A stretch of 64,000 nucleotides of DNA from Dastarcus helophoroides (Eukaryota; Arthropoda; Insecta; Coleoptera; Bothrideridae): NCBI GenBank assembly GCA_028583605.1, contig CM053337.1, positions 16,679,664 to 16,743,663 of the forward strand. Direction: 5' to 3'. The notes beneath the pieces are model-generated. The model did no database searches. It was not told the origin of the DNA and saw only the letters and a program-made list of their open reading frames with translations. Of the stretch, positions 36,392 to 48,300 are shown one piece after another. Position 1 is the first letter of the stretch; each line of letters begins with the position of its first letter. The translations under genes and the position numbers were made by a program.

Positions 36392-38724
36392 ATAACGGTA
36401 TGGTTTTTTTAACCAAACGAATACGGATTCTAACACCATTTGGTGCTAAAAATTAAAAAAGTTGGTCCAATCAACGATAATAAATTACGAACAGAACGGG
36501 TTTGAAATTTATCCGTCGAAGACGATTCCGAGGAACCCGAAAGCGTTCGCGGAATCCTATTTGCGTTATTTGCTTTGGCAGCATAAAAATTTAAATATTT
36601 GAAGATTAATTCTTGTGCGAGGTTCTGTAGATAAACATCGCATCATCTTCGTAACCGTAAACATCGTATTTTTCAGTGGCTTTACCAATAATCAAACCAA
36701 TGATCATATCCTGGAAATTGATTGATTTTTAATCCCAGGTTTGGTTGATTTTTAATCCCAAGTCCCCCAACGTTGTACGTGCAACTCTAATCAGACAGTT
36801 TTTGGTAAACGCCCACTCATTAATTTGGATCATTTTCGTATTTCAGTCATTTTTAAATGTCGTATTGGTGCTGCGTTGAATTTCTTCTTTTTTTAAAATG
36901 TCTGGTCACTTAAAACGTAAAAATGTTGGTTAATGCAACCACGAACTTCTACCATGATTAGTGCCAGGATAGTGGTTCGCGATATCGCTTGGGGAAATTT
37001 CGACCAGTCTGTCCGATGTAGTCGTGAACTTTTTACTCGGCGAAGGTGCGTAAACGAAACGCTAACGCTGCGGAATGTCGATAGTTTACAAACAAAACGG
37101 TGCAAAATATCGCCTAATGCAGTGAAAGTATGCAAACATTATAACCGTAGCGATCGCAATGAAATAACTTAATAGTAACCTGAAACGTGCTCGGGTACAG
37201 TTTATTTTCATTTTTGTAATATTAACAGCGAGATAGATTAATAATTTACATAAAATATATCGCAATTCCTGTTCTTCGCCGCTTAACTGTTCACTTAGAA
37301 TCCATAATAAGAACACGTGCAAACTAAGAACTCCCATTTAGCTTATTATACCTGTAATGGTTACTTCTATTCATTATGACAGGCTTTCTTCTCGATTGCA
37401 AACATTTTAAACGAGTGATCTTTAAATCTAAATCCATTTTTTTGGTTTATTTTCTGTTATATTGAAGATTATTTTCCAAAACTTCAACGAAAAAGTATTA
37501 ACAGTTGAAAGAATTTCTTGACAATTTAATGTATAGTTACGCGTTACCAATTCGATAATTCGACACTTTGGATCAGTAATACTTTTACTTAACATGGGAA
37601 ACGTATTTGTATATCACCAAATATCAAATTAACTAAGAATAACCTATATTTATCTGTGTTACTTACATCTTCAGAATTGTCAACTTCTAGAGAGATCTGG
37701 AGGGCACACCCGCGTATGATTCTTTCCGGGCAAGTCTCCCCCAACAATTTATTATATAATCTACCAAATTCCAGAATTACGTTACTTAAAAAGTCCACAC
37801 ACGTCCCAATTTTTAATAACCAATTCAACAATAAACGTGTTCATTACAATACGTATCCGATGGCATAAATCGACTCTTTCCACTCGCCGAGCCCCATATT
37901 TGCGAATAAATCGACCGTGGTCGATTCGATTTAACCGGCGGGTGGGAACGGCGTCGCCGAAAAATCGCAGCGTCACTCCGTGGGGCGCGCAAAAACCCCC
38001 CTTGGTTAATTTCGATTTAATGGCAGGGGCGCCACTCGATCCGCCTTCGATGGTTTTTTTTCCACCGTCGAACGACTGGTTTGACCAATTTCGTCGACTT
38101 AAAAAGCCACTTAGGTCTTTGACGCGGGCCGATCGGTTTTTGTTAAGCGTTTAATTTTTCGGGAATCGATCGCCGAATAACGATCGACGAAGTTGAGTGA
38201 TTTTTTCCCTTCTTCTCGCAGACGCGATTCATTTACTTTCTCAAGAAGCGAAATCTTTCGTAAAACCCTTCCTAAAAAAAATTCCCGATGTCGTTCCATC
38301 GTGTGGAAAAAAGGCGATCTCGCGAGCGAATAAAGAGGAAACGCCGCGTCACAACAGCGCAGCGTGACGAAAGAAATGTGTAAACCGCTAAGTAAACGCT
38401 GAAATCCTAGCAATTAAGCCTTCAGCTGTAATTAATTAAGGATGAAGGGTGGATGTGTAACTGTAACTTGTCCAGGGTTATACTTATCGAGTAGACTTGT
38501 GGGAATTGTTATGCGGAACACACGGAAACCCAACAATGTATCATTTGTTGCATTTTATAATGACGGACGGTTTTGCATTAGCGCAGAAGGCTGCGGTTTT
38601 GCGTTGTTTCCTTATCGACGTTTTATAATTAATTCATTCCAACAAAAAACTCGGTAGATGCTAACTGAAGGACGAGTTAAAACAAGTTTTAATCACTAAA
38701 GATACATTTTTGCCTAGGCGAGCT
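36392..38724. other. Unique island 5, between inverted family E arrays
   Basis: About 2.3 kb of non-repetitive DNA at the point where family E changes orientation. It contains a weak exon candidate (37661-37831, minus). It also holds a 71-codon plus-strand frame at 38442-38657 that begins with ATG and has no recognised domain, and other 70-105-codon frames without features. The 37900-38400 part is relatively CG-rich. Confidence 0.5.
37661..37831 (-). other. Candidate exon with consensus splice donor; unrecognised
   Basis: On the minus strand, an open frame (37831 down to 37667) encodes a sequence with a mixed hydrophobic/charged pattern, including LSNVILEFGRLYNKLL, ETCPERIIRGCALQI and SLEVDNSED. 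Directly after GAAGAT the DNA reads GTAAGT (complement of 37661-37666), a consensus 5' splice site, so the coding part would stop there. The acceptor is unclear; CTTTTTAAG just upstream of the NVILEF segment is one possibility. No family was recognised, and chance is not excluded. Confidence 0.22.
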
Positions 38725-38860
38725 TTAGAAACTTTGAACATTACTTGGTTGGTACCTGGTACCACAAATGTACTGTATTAGTTGCGAAAGCGATTTAGTG
38801 ACATTTAAATAAAGCAGAAAAGTGGAAACCAGTATTGCATTAGAGCATTGGTATTTGGTG

Positions 38861-39714
38861 CCATAACCAATGGTACCAGTAACAATCTGCCAAAGCTTGG
38901 TACCATTAATTATTTGACGGTACCTGACCTTTGATATTTCCAAAAAAGATTTCAGGTCTTTTTAATGCGCCAGAAAAAGGACTATTTCAACTCATATTCT
39001 TGGTACCTGGTACCATAAATGTACTGCCTTAGTTGCGAAAGCAATTTCAGGCTTTCTAAATGATTCAAAAAAAGAAGAGAAACCAATTTTGCATTATATT
39101 ATTAGTACTTGGTGCCACAAAGTACTCTCTAGGAAAGGTACCAGTAAAATCCGCGGAGACTTGGTACCATAAATTGTTCAAAATTACGCAAATTCCGATA
39201 TTTGCAAAAACAATTTTAGGACTTCTTAATGTGTTAGAAGAACCAAACAGGTGACGAATCCACATTGCACGGTTGGTACCCGGTACCACAAATACACTTT
39301 ATTGGTTGAGAAAGCGATTTAAAGACATTCAAATGAAGCAGAAAAGGAAAAACCAATGGTGTATTAGATTATTGGTATTTGGTGCCATAACCAATGGTAC
39401 CAGTAACAATCTGCCAAAGCTTGGTACCATTAATTATTTGACGGTACCTGACCTTTGATATTTCCAAAAAAGATTTCAGGTCTTTTTAATGCGCCAGAAA
39501 AAGGACTATTTCAACTCATATTCTTGGTACCTGGTACCATAAATGTACTGCCTTAGTTGCGAAAGCAATTTCAGGCTTTCTAAATGATTCAAAAAAAGAA
39601 GAGAAACCAATTTTGCATTATATTATTAGTACTTGGTGCCACAAAGTACTCTCTAGGAAAGGTACCAGTAAAATCCGCGGAGACTTGGTACCATAAATTG
39701 TTCAAAATTACGCA
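38861..39714 (-). repeat. Nearly identical family E units 524 bp apart
   Basis: The stretch from about 38861 to 39190 reappears at about 39385-39714, with identical sequence as far as I could follow by eye. It includes the rare words TCCGCGGAGACTTGG and AGTACTCTCTAGGAAAGG. This marks a recent unit duplication, independent of the plus-strand array. Confidence 0.8.
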
Positions 39715-41237
39715 AGTTCTGATATTTGCAAAAACTATTTCAGGGCTTCTCAATATGTCAGAAGAACCGAACAGGCGACGAATCCACATTACATGGTTGG
39801 TACCCGGTGCCGCAAATGCACTTTATTGGTTGCGAAAGCGATTTAAAGACATTTAAATGAAACAGAAAAGGGGAAACCAATTTTGTCTTAGATTATTGGT
39901 ATTTGCTGTCATAACCAAATTCCAATAATTTAATACAAAACCAATGGTACCAGTAACAATCTGTCAAAGCTTGGTACCATAAATTGTTTGACAGAACGTG
40001 ACCTCCGATATTTCCAAAAACAATTTCAGGTCTTCTTTATTCGCCAGAAAAAGCACTATTTCAACTCAATTGCTTGGTACCTGGTACCACAAAAGTACAA
40101 TATTAGTTGCGAAAGCAATTTCAGGCTTTCTGAATGATCCAAAAAAGAAGAGAAACCAATTTTGCATTATATTATTAGTACTTGGTACCACAAATTACTA
40201 TCTAGGAATGGTACCAGTAAAATCCGCGGAGACTTGGTACCATAAATTGTTCAAAATTACGCAAGTTCTGATATTTGCAAAAACAATTTCAGGACTTCTC
40301 AATATGTCAGAAGAACCGAACAGGTGACGAATCCACATTACATGGTTGGTACCCGGTACCACAAATGCACTTTATTGGTTGAGAAAGCGATTTAAAGACA
40401 TTCAAATGAAGCAGAAAAGGGAAAACCAATGGTGTATTAGATTATTGGTATTTGGTGCCATAACCAATGGTACCAGTAACAATCTGCCAAAGCTTGGTAC
40501 CATAAATTATTTGACAGTACCTGACCTTTGATATTTCCAAAAACGATTTCAGGTCTTCTTAATGCGCTAGAAAAAGGACTATTTAAACTCATATTCTTGG
40601 TACCTGGTACCACAAATGTACTGTATTAGCTGCAAAAGCAACTTCAAGCTTTCTGAATGATCCAAAAACAGTAGAAAAACCAATTTTGCATTATATTATT
40701 AGTACTTGGTACTCCAAATTACTACCTAGGAATGGTACCAGTAAAATCAGCGAAGATTTGGTACCATAAATTGTTCAAAATTACGCAAGTTCTGATATTT
40801 GCAAAAACAATTTCAAGACTTCTCAATATGTCAGAAGAACCAAACAGGTGACGAATCCACATTACATGGTTGGTACCCGGTACCACAAATGCACGTTATT
40901 AGTTGCGAAAGCGGTTTTAAGACTTTTAAATAAAGCAGAAAAGGGAAAACCAATTTTGTATTAGATTATTGGTATTTGGTACCATAACTAATGGTACCAC
41001 AGTGTGTCGAAGCTTGGTACTATAAATTGTTCGAAAGTACGTGGCTTCTAATATTTGCAAAACGCTTTCAAGACTTCTTAATAAGTCAGAAGAACAGAAC
41101 AAGTGACTAATTCAAATTACGTTGTTGGTACCGTACCTGGTATCACAAGAGAACTTTATTAACTGCGAAAGCGATTTTAGGACTTTTGAATGAGCCAGAA
41201 AGAGAAACCAATTTTACATTATATTATTGATATTTGT

Positions 41238-41432
41238 TACCACAACCCATGGAACCACAACCAGTGGTACCACAACCAATGGTACCACAACCGATGGTAC
41301 CACAACCAATGGTACCAGAACCAATGGTACCACAACCGATGGTACCACAACCGATGGTACCACAACCAATGGTACCATAACCAATGGAACCACAACCGAT
41401 GGTACCATAATCAATGGAACCGCAACCAATGG
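41238..41432. repeat. 15-bp minisatellite born inside family E
   Basis: Thirteen units of TACCACAACCAATGG (variants GATGG, AACC, CATAA) fill exactly 195 bp. The left flank (ATATTATTGATATTTGTTAC) and right flank (TACCAATAACAATCTGCC) are the two sides of the family E segment that reads GCCATAACCAATGGTACC in other units. One short internal word was therefore expanded in place. Frames reading Asn-Gly-Thr-Thr-Thr result from the 15-bp period and are not a gene. Confidence 0.92.
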
Positions 41433-41530
41433 TACCAATAACAATCTGCCTAAGCTTTACTAAAGTGTTGGTATTCACGCCATTATTATGCGTTTTGCTG
41501 CTATTAAAGCGAAATTAGTTCTTGGTTCCA

Positions 41531-42180
41531 CGCGTAGGCAGTCGTCGAACGTAGTCTGATTTTCCGAGCGACATCCGCCACGCCCAAACAACCTGTACAT
41601 CCGAAAAGTCGACCATCAGCGCTGCCCTAACGGTACGCCGCCGTTAATAATCTCCAAGCACCTGTGAAAACGCTCGTCCCAAATTTAGGCGTGAAATGGT
41701 TCTCATGCCGGCGAGGCGCAGGTAGGATCGGGTACCGGTGTCGGTGGTGCAATAAAGTGCGGTGGAGTGAAATATACGGCTCATTGTCGGACGTCACGAA
41801 TTCAGCCGGGGTACAGTTGTTCGTATACGGTGTGGTAAACGGAGCGCGACGGACGAACGACTTCTGGTTATATGGTCCGTAAATGCACGATGCCGATGCC
41901 GCTGCCGCATCGCACAGACCGTGCCCATCCATATATCCGTGTGTACCCGTGCGCCCATGTTCGACCTCGATAAGGTCACACTCAAAACGCATTCTTATAA
42001 ACTGCCGGGATGATGCTAAACGGCTGTCTCGAAGGTGCGTGCCGTTCGCCTCTTATGCAACGCAACTCGCTATTTACGTCCGTGTTTACGCCGTCGTTTG
42101 TCATTTTGTTTTCGCAACCGCTTGCAATCGATCAACAATCGCATATCTATAAACTCTAGAACGAAGAAGACACCCAATAT
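41531..42180. other. Unique island 6, CG-rich
   Basis: The region of about 650 bp has a much higher CG content than its surroundings. Open frames of 72-121 codons overlap on both strands (41627-41992 minus is the longest), with no recognisable domain. High CG content by itself lengthens chance frames. It could be a promoter-like or exon-containing piece, but no TATA box, splice or domain evidence settles this. Confidence 0.45.
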
Positions 42181-42640
42181 CTTATTTTAATTTATTATGA
42201 AGCTTTCGACTATTTTGAGCATTTTCAATTTTTTTTATTTTCTATACTTTAAACATTTCGGATTTTTTAAATATGCAATTTTTAAAAATTTTGCATTTTT
42301 CAAAATTTCGAGTTTTTCAAAATTTCGATTTTTCGAAATTTCGATTTTTCGAAATTTCGAATTTTCGAAATTTCGAAATTTCAATATTTCGAAATTTTGA
42401 TTTTTGGAAATTCCGATTTTTCGAAATTTCGAATTTTCAAAATGTTGACTTTTTGAAAATTAGCATCTTTTACGCCACCCGCTTCTTGATATTTTGATTC
42501 TTTTGTAAATGTCAAAATTTTGAAACAAAACGAATTTTGAAAAAAAAAACGAAATTTTGAAAAAATAAAACGATACATGACGAAATTAACGAAAAAATAC
42601 GAGTTTTGAAATGGTATCGCCACACAAACCGCTTCTTATT
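42181..42640. repeat. Small AT-rich array where strand asymmetry flips
   Basis: From 42290 to 42440 the self-complementary words TTTCGAAATTTCGA and AAATTTCGAAATTT repeat about every 9-17 bp. Left of about 42500 the plus strand is T-rich (TTTTTCAAAATTTCG). Right of it the plus strand is A-rich (GAAACAAAACGAATTTTG, GAAAAAAAAAACG). This short stretch is the turning point between T-rich and A-rich halves of the window. Confidence 0.7.
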
Positions 42641-43480
42641 TATCCAGTTAATTTCCTGATGTTTTAGTGTTGGTTAATTTGCTTAAGACTCATCTACGAC
42701 TGCACTCACCTTCTGTCAGGTCGCCGTACGGGAAATTTTATTATCTCGTCGCCTTCGGCAGCGCGCAGTAGTTCACACTACCACCAGAAATGACACTTTG
42801 TTCTTCCGATTTAATTGTGAGAACCAACCGGCATATGCGCCTCGGCCTCTCTGAAAAATAAAAAAAGAAAAACCTTAAAAATACGGCCCCATTGTTACAA
42901 CGCCGACAACATCGTGCTTTCCGTCGCTAATTAAGGAATTAATTTGCATCGAAACGAACATAACAAGACGCGAAACGGTACTTTTATCAAATGTGACAAG
43001 AAGGTAATGCGATAAATTTTTTCAGCTCGCCAGGCGCCTCGAGGTACGAAACACAAAACGGAGATTCGTAATCGCTTTAGCGGTATTCCGGTCCAATTGC
43101 GGACGCAATAAGGTAACTAATAAATAAATCGGCCGTTTCGTGGCGCGTTTAAGCGAACGGGGACCCGCCGGCCATCGAAATCCGAGTTGACATTTATGGC
43201 TAACAATTAATGATATCGCATTCGGTCGGAGAACGCATCGGGCCGGCCGGGAAATTTAATTGAGCCGTTAGCGCCGGGGGCGACTCGCACGCCGCGTCGT
43301 CGCGCTTTCGACCACCATGCCGTGCGTCGAATGCACCGGTTCTCGTCCCTGAATCACAAATTAACAAATTTTTCACCGTCTACATTGATAACAATAAACT
43401 GTTCTTGAACTAATTGTTGAAAATTAATTAATTTTTAATGTTTTATTCATTTTTTATGTTAACAATGTTTACTTTTTATT
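42641..43480. other. Unique island 7, no gene recognised
   Basis: Non-repetitive, with a CG-rich part at 43020-43330 containing GGCCGGCCGGG and GCGCCGGGGGCGAC, bordered by homeodomain-type TAATTA/ATTAAT words. No open frame of note occurs. The last 100 bp turn AT-rich and lead into the A-rich array. Confidence 0.45.
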
Positions 43481-45420
43481 CATTTATGTTGAAAATTTAA
43501 AAAAAGATACGTAATTTTCAAACAAAAATCGATGTTTTGAAAAACTGTCGAAAATTTCAAAAACATCAAAACTTCGGAAAAATGTCAACATTTTGAAAAA
43601 TTACGTAATAATATTCGAAAAAAATATTCAAATAAGAAGTGGACAAAATCCATATTTTTAAAAAACTTAAAATTGTCAAAAAGACACAATTTTGGAAAAA
43701 GTCGAAGCTTTTAAAGAAATTTTTTAAAAATGGTCGAATTTGTAAAGATGTTTCAAAATTCAAATTAAACAAAAATGGAAATTTTGAAAGATGAAATTTT
43801 TTTGTAAAAAGCCGATTTCGGAAAAATTCTTAAATCGGGGAAACCGTTATAATGAGGTTATGCTATATTTTGAAAAACGTCAAAATTTTAAGAATCGAAA
43901 TTTCAAAAACTCTTAATTTAAAAAAGTCGACATTTCAAAAAGATCGAAATTTCAAAAAGATCGAAATTTCAGAAAGATCGAAATTTCAAAAAGATCAAAA
44001 TTTCAAAAAGAACAAAATTTCGAGAAAAAGTCAAATTTTTCAAAGAAATTTTCAAAAAATGATCGAATTTATAAAGATGTTTCAAAATTCAAATTAAATA
44101 AAAATGGAAATTTTGAAAGATGATTTTTTTTGTAAAAAGTCGATTTCGGAAAAATTCTGAAATCGGGGAAACCGTTATATTAAGGTTATGCTATATTTTG
44201 AAAAACGTCAAAATTTTAAGAATCGAAATTTCAAAAACTCTTAATTTAAAAAAGTCGACATTTCAGAAAGTACGAAATTTCAAAAAGATCAAAATTTTAA
44301 AAAGATCGAAATTTCAAAAAGATCGAAAAGGAAAAGGACAAAAAATTTTTAAAAAGTCGAAATTTGTAGTCAGAATTTAAAAAAAAGCTGAAACTTCAAA
44401 AAATGTCAAAATTTTTTTAAAAAGTCGAAATTTCAAAAAAGGTCAAAATTTTCAAAAAAAAGTTGAAACTTCAAAAAATCAAAATTGCGGATAAAGGTCA
44501 AAATTAAAAAAAAAACAAGTCAAAATTGTGAGTAATGGTCAAAATCTTCAAAAAAAAGTGGAAGTTTTAAGAACAGTTCGAAACTTTTTTAAAAAATCGA
44601 AATTTTCGAAAAAAAATTGAAACTTCAAAAAAAAGTCAACGTTATGAGAAAAGGCAAACATTTTCAAAAAAAAATAGAAATTTAAAACAAAAAAGGTTAA
44701 ACATTTTTTAAGAAGTCGAAATTTTCAAAAAAAAAGTTCAAACTTCAAAAAAAGTCGAAATTGTCAAAGAACAAAATTTTCAAAAAAAAAGTAAAAATTT
44801 AAAAGAAAAAGTCAAAAATTTTTTAAAAAGTCGAAATTTGAAAAATGGTCAAAATTTTCAAAAGAAGTAAAAACTTCAAAAAAAGTCAAAATTGTGGTTA
44901 AAGATCCAAATTTTCAAAAAGCAGAAATTTAAAAGAAAAGGTCGAAAAATTTTTTTAAAAGTCGAAATTTGAAAAATAGTCCAAATTTTCAAAAAAAGTT
45001 GAAACTTCAAAAAAAGTCAAAATTGTGGGTATTTTTTTAAAGAGTCGAAATTTTCAAAAAAATAGTTAAAACTTCAAAAAAAGTCGAAACTGCGGTTAAA
45101 GATCAAAATTTTCAAAAAAAAAGTACAAATTTAAAAGATGTCAAAAATTTTTTTAAAAGTCGAAATTTGAAGTCAAAATTTTCAAAAAAAAAAGTTGAAA
45201 CTTCAAAAAAACTCAAAATTGTGGATAAAGGTCAAAATTTTGAAAAAAGTGGCAATTTTAAGAAAAGTTCGAAACTTTTTTAAAAAGTCGAAATTTTCGA
45301 AAAAAAATTGAAACTTCAAAATAAGTCAAAGTTATAAGAAAAGGTAAAAATTTTCAAAAAAAAAAATAGAAATTTAAAAAAAAAGGTCAAATATTTTTTC
45401 GAAGAAAACTGGAAACATTT
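43481..45420 (-). repeat. A-rich array, reverse-oriented C-like words
   Basis: Units such as AAAAAGTCGAAATTTCAAAA and GGTCAAAATTTTCAAAAAAA are the reverse complement of the 22611-24060 words (TTTTGAAATTTCGAC, TTTTGAAAATTTTGACC). AATAAAAATGGAAATTTT at about 44097 is the reverse complement of the family C signature AAAATTTCCATTTTTATT. The repeats are loose, with variable spacing. Confidence 0.85.
43713..44340 (-). repeat. Tandem duplication, ~328 bp
   Basis: Two adjacent copies start near 43713 and 44041. Shared landmarks are AAGATGTTTCAAAATTCAAA, CGATTTCGGAAAAATTCT, ATCGGGGAAACCGTTATA and GGTTATGCTATATTTTGAAA. The last of these starts near 43857 and 44185. Copies differ by scattered substitutions and small indels. 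Confidence 0.85.
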
Positions 45421-48300
45421 AAAGCAAGTCAAAAAATTTGAAGTCGAAAATTCGAAGAGAAGCCGAAAAATTCGCAAAAATCGAAGGATTCGAAGCAAAG
45501 TCGAAAAATTTGAAAAAAAAGTCGAAAGATTCTAAAGAAAGTCACAAAATACGAAAAAAGTCGAAAAATTCGAAAAAAGTCGAAAAAATCGAAGAAAAGT
45601 CGAAAAATGTAAAGAAAACTTGAAAAATTCCAAGAAAAATCGGAAAATTCGAAAAAAGCTACTAGGATTCGAAAAAAAATTAGAAACTCGAGGAAAAATC
45701 GAAAAATTCGAAAAAAAAGCAAGAAGGATTCTAAGAAAAGTCGAAAAATTCGAAGAAAAGTCGAAGTATGCCAAAAAAATTGAAAGACTCGAAAAAATTT
45801 CGAATAAAACTGGAAACATTTGAAGCAAGTCAAAAAATTTGAAGTCGAAAATTCGAAGAAAAGTCGAAAAATTCGAAAAAATCGAAGGATTCGAAGCAAA
45901 GTCGAAAAATTTGAAAAAAAAGTCGAAAGATTCTAAAGAAAGTCACAAAATACGAAAAAAGTCGAAAAATTCGAAAAAAGTCGAAAAAATCGAAGGATTC
46001 GAAGAAAAGTCGAAAAATGTAAAGAAAACTTGAAAAATTCTAAGAAAAATCGGAAAATTCGAAAAAAGCTCGTAGGATTCGAAAGAAATTTAAGAACTCG
46101 AGGAAAAATCGAAAAATTCGAAAACAAAGCAAGAAGGATTCTAAGAAAAGTCGAAAAATTCGAAGTATGCCAAAAAAATTGAAAGACTCGAAAAAATTTC
46201 GAAGAAAACTGGAAACATTTGAAGCAAGTCAAAAAATTTGAAGTCGAAAATTCGAAGAAAAGCCGAAAAATTCGAAAAATTCGAAGGATTCGAAGCAAAG
46301 TCGGAAAATTCGAAAAAAAAATCGAAAGATTCTAAAGAAAGTCACAAAATACGAAAAAAGTCGAAAAATTCCAAAAAAGTCGAAAAAATCGAAGAATTCG
46401 AAGAAAAGTCGAAAAATGTAAAGAAAACTTGATAAATTCTAAGAAAAATCGAAAAATTCAAAAATAACTCGTAGGATTCAAAAAAAATTTAAGAACTCGA
46501 GGAAAAATCGAAAAATTCGAAAAAAAAACAAAAAGGATTCTAAGAAAAGTCGAAAAATTCGAAGAAAAGTCGAAGTATGCCAAAAAAATTGAAAGACTCG
46601 AAAAACTTTCGAAGAAAACTGGAAACATTTGAAGCAAGTCGAAAAATCTGAAGTCGAAAATTCAAAGAAAAGTCGAAAAATTCGAAAAATTCGAAGGATT
46701 CGAAGCAAAGTCGGAAAATTCGAAAAAAAAGTCGAAAGATTCTAAAGAAAGTCACAAAATACGAAAAAAGTCGAAAAATTCGAAAAAAGTCGAAAAATTC
46801 GAAAAAAGTCGAAAAAATCGAAGAATTCGAAGAAAAGTCAAAAAATGTAAAGAAAACTTGATAAATTCTAAGAAAAATCGAAAAATTCAAAAATAACTCG
46901 TAGGATTCCAAAAAAATTAAAGAACTCGAGGAAAAATCGAAAAATTCGAAAAAAAATCAAGAAGGATTCTAAGAAAAGTCGAAAAATTCGAAGAAAAGTC
47001 GAAGTATGCCAAAAACATTGAAAGACTCGAAAAAATTTCGAAGAAAACTGGAAGCATTTGAAGCAAGTCGAAAAATCTGAAGTCGAAAATTCAAAGAAAA
47101 GTCGAAAAATTCGAAAAAATCGAAGCATTCGAAGAAAAGTCGAAAAATGCGAAGAAAACTTGAGAAATTTTAAGAAAAGTCAAAAAATTCGAAGAAAATT
47201 AGACAGATTCTAGGAAAGTCAAAAAATTCGAAAAAAATCGAAGGTTTCGAAGAAAAGTCGAAGGATTCGACAAAAATTTAAGAATTCGGGAAAAAGTCGA
47301 AACATTCGAAGAAAACAAGAAATATTCTAAGAAAAGTCGAAAAATTCGAAAAAAGTCGAAATATTCTAAAAAAATTGAAAGACTCGAAATAGATTCTAAG
47401 AAAGCTTAAAACATTTTAAACAAGTCGAAAAATTCGAAAAAATCAAAGGATTCGAGGAAAAGTCGAAAAATTCGAAGAAAACTGGACAGATTCTAGGCAA
47501 GTCAAAAAATTCGAAAAAAATCGAAGGTTTCGAAGAAAAGTCGAAAAATTCGAAGAAAACTCGAAGGATTCGACAAAAATTTAAGAATTCGAAAAAAAGT
47601 CTAAACATTCAAAGAAAACAAGAAAGATTCTAAGAAAAGTCGAAAAATTCGAAGAAAACTGGACAGATTCTGGGCAAGTCAAAAAATTCGAAAAAATCGA
47701 AGGTCGGAAAATTCGAAGAAAACAAGAAGGATTCTAAGAAAAGTCGAAAAATTCGAAAAAAAAAGGCGAAATATTCCAAAAAAATTAAGACTCGAAAAAA
47801 ATTCGAAGAAAACTTAAAACATTTTAAACAAGTCGAAAAATTCGAAGAAAACTGAACATATTCTAGGGAAGTCAAAAAATTCGAAAAAATCGAAGGATTC
47901 GAGAAAAAGAAAAATCGAAGGTTTCGAAGAAGTCGAAAAATTCGAAGAAAACTGGACATATTCTAGGCAAGTCAAAAAATTCGAAAAAATCGAAGAATTC
48001 GAGAAAAAGAAAAATCGAAGGTTTCGAAGAAGTCGAAAAATTCGAAGAAAACTCGAAGATTCGACAAAATTTAAGAATTCGAGAAAAAGTCGAAACATTC
48101 GAAGAAAACAAGAAAGATTTTAAGAAAAGTCGAAAAATGCGAAAAAAAGTCGAAATATTACAAACGAATTGAAAGACTCGAAAAAACTTCGAAGAAAATT
48201 GGAAACATTTTAAACAAATCGAAAAATTCGAAAAAATCAAAGGATTCGAGGAAAAATCGAAAAATATGAAGAAAACTTGAAAAATTTTAGGAAAAGTCGA
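45421..48300 (-). repeat. A-rich satellite family F, copy 1 (~400-bp higher order)
   Basis: The basic word is GTCGAAAAATTCGAAAAAA, repeated every ~19-20 bp with variants that form a longer unit. The landmark GAAGTCGAAAATTC occurs at 45440, 45841, 46240, 46650 and 47079 (steps of 401, 399, 410 and 429 bp). Other landmarks in each unit are GACTCGAAAAAATTTCGAAG, AGAACTCGAGGAAAAATCG and GAAGTATGCCAAAAA. From about 47200 a different unit with GAAAACTGGACAGATTCT takes over. Lys- and Phe-rich frames on the two strands are by-products. Confidence 0.93.

Larger units (their letters stand above)
38725..41530 (-). repeat. Satellite family E, GGTACC-rich, minus orientation
   Basis: This is the reverse complement of the 28833-36391 satellite. 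TTGGTACCTGGTACCACAAA corresponds to the plus-array TTTGTGGTACC..GGTACCAA. TTGCGAAAGCGATTT and AATGGTACCAGTAACAATCT correspond to AAATCGCTTTnGCAA and AGATTGTTACTGGTACCATT. The higher-order step is about 524-540 bp. A 195-bp minisatellite sits inside the last units (41238-41432). The right edge fades near 41530. Confidence 0.93.

Noticed and set aside
41190..41478. Gly-Thr-Thr-Thr-Asn repeat protein, similar to a repetitive secreted protein
   Set aside because: It is a translation of the 15-bp minisatellite. The same segment is open in two frames on the minus strand as well.
28833..41530. Family E as one intact inverted transposon with the 36.4-38.7 kb island as its body
   Set aside because: The two sides are tandem arrays of different lengths with separate recent duplications, and no terminal repeat or target duplication borders the island.
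41627..41992. 121-codon minus-strand frame in a CG-rich island
   Set aside because: Frames on both strands overlap, CG-rich DNA has few stops, and no domain or start context was seen.
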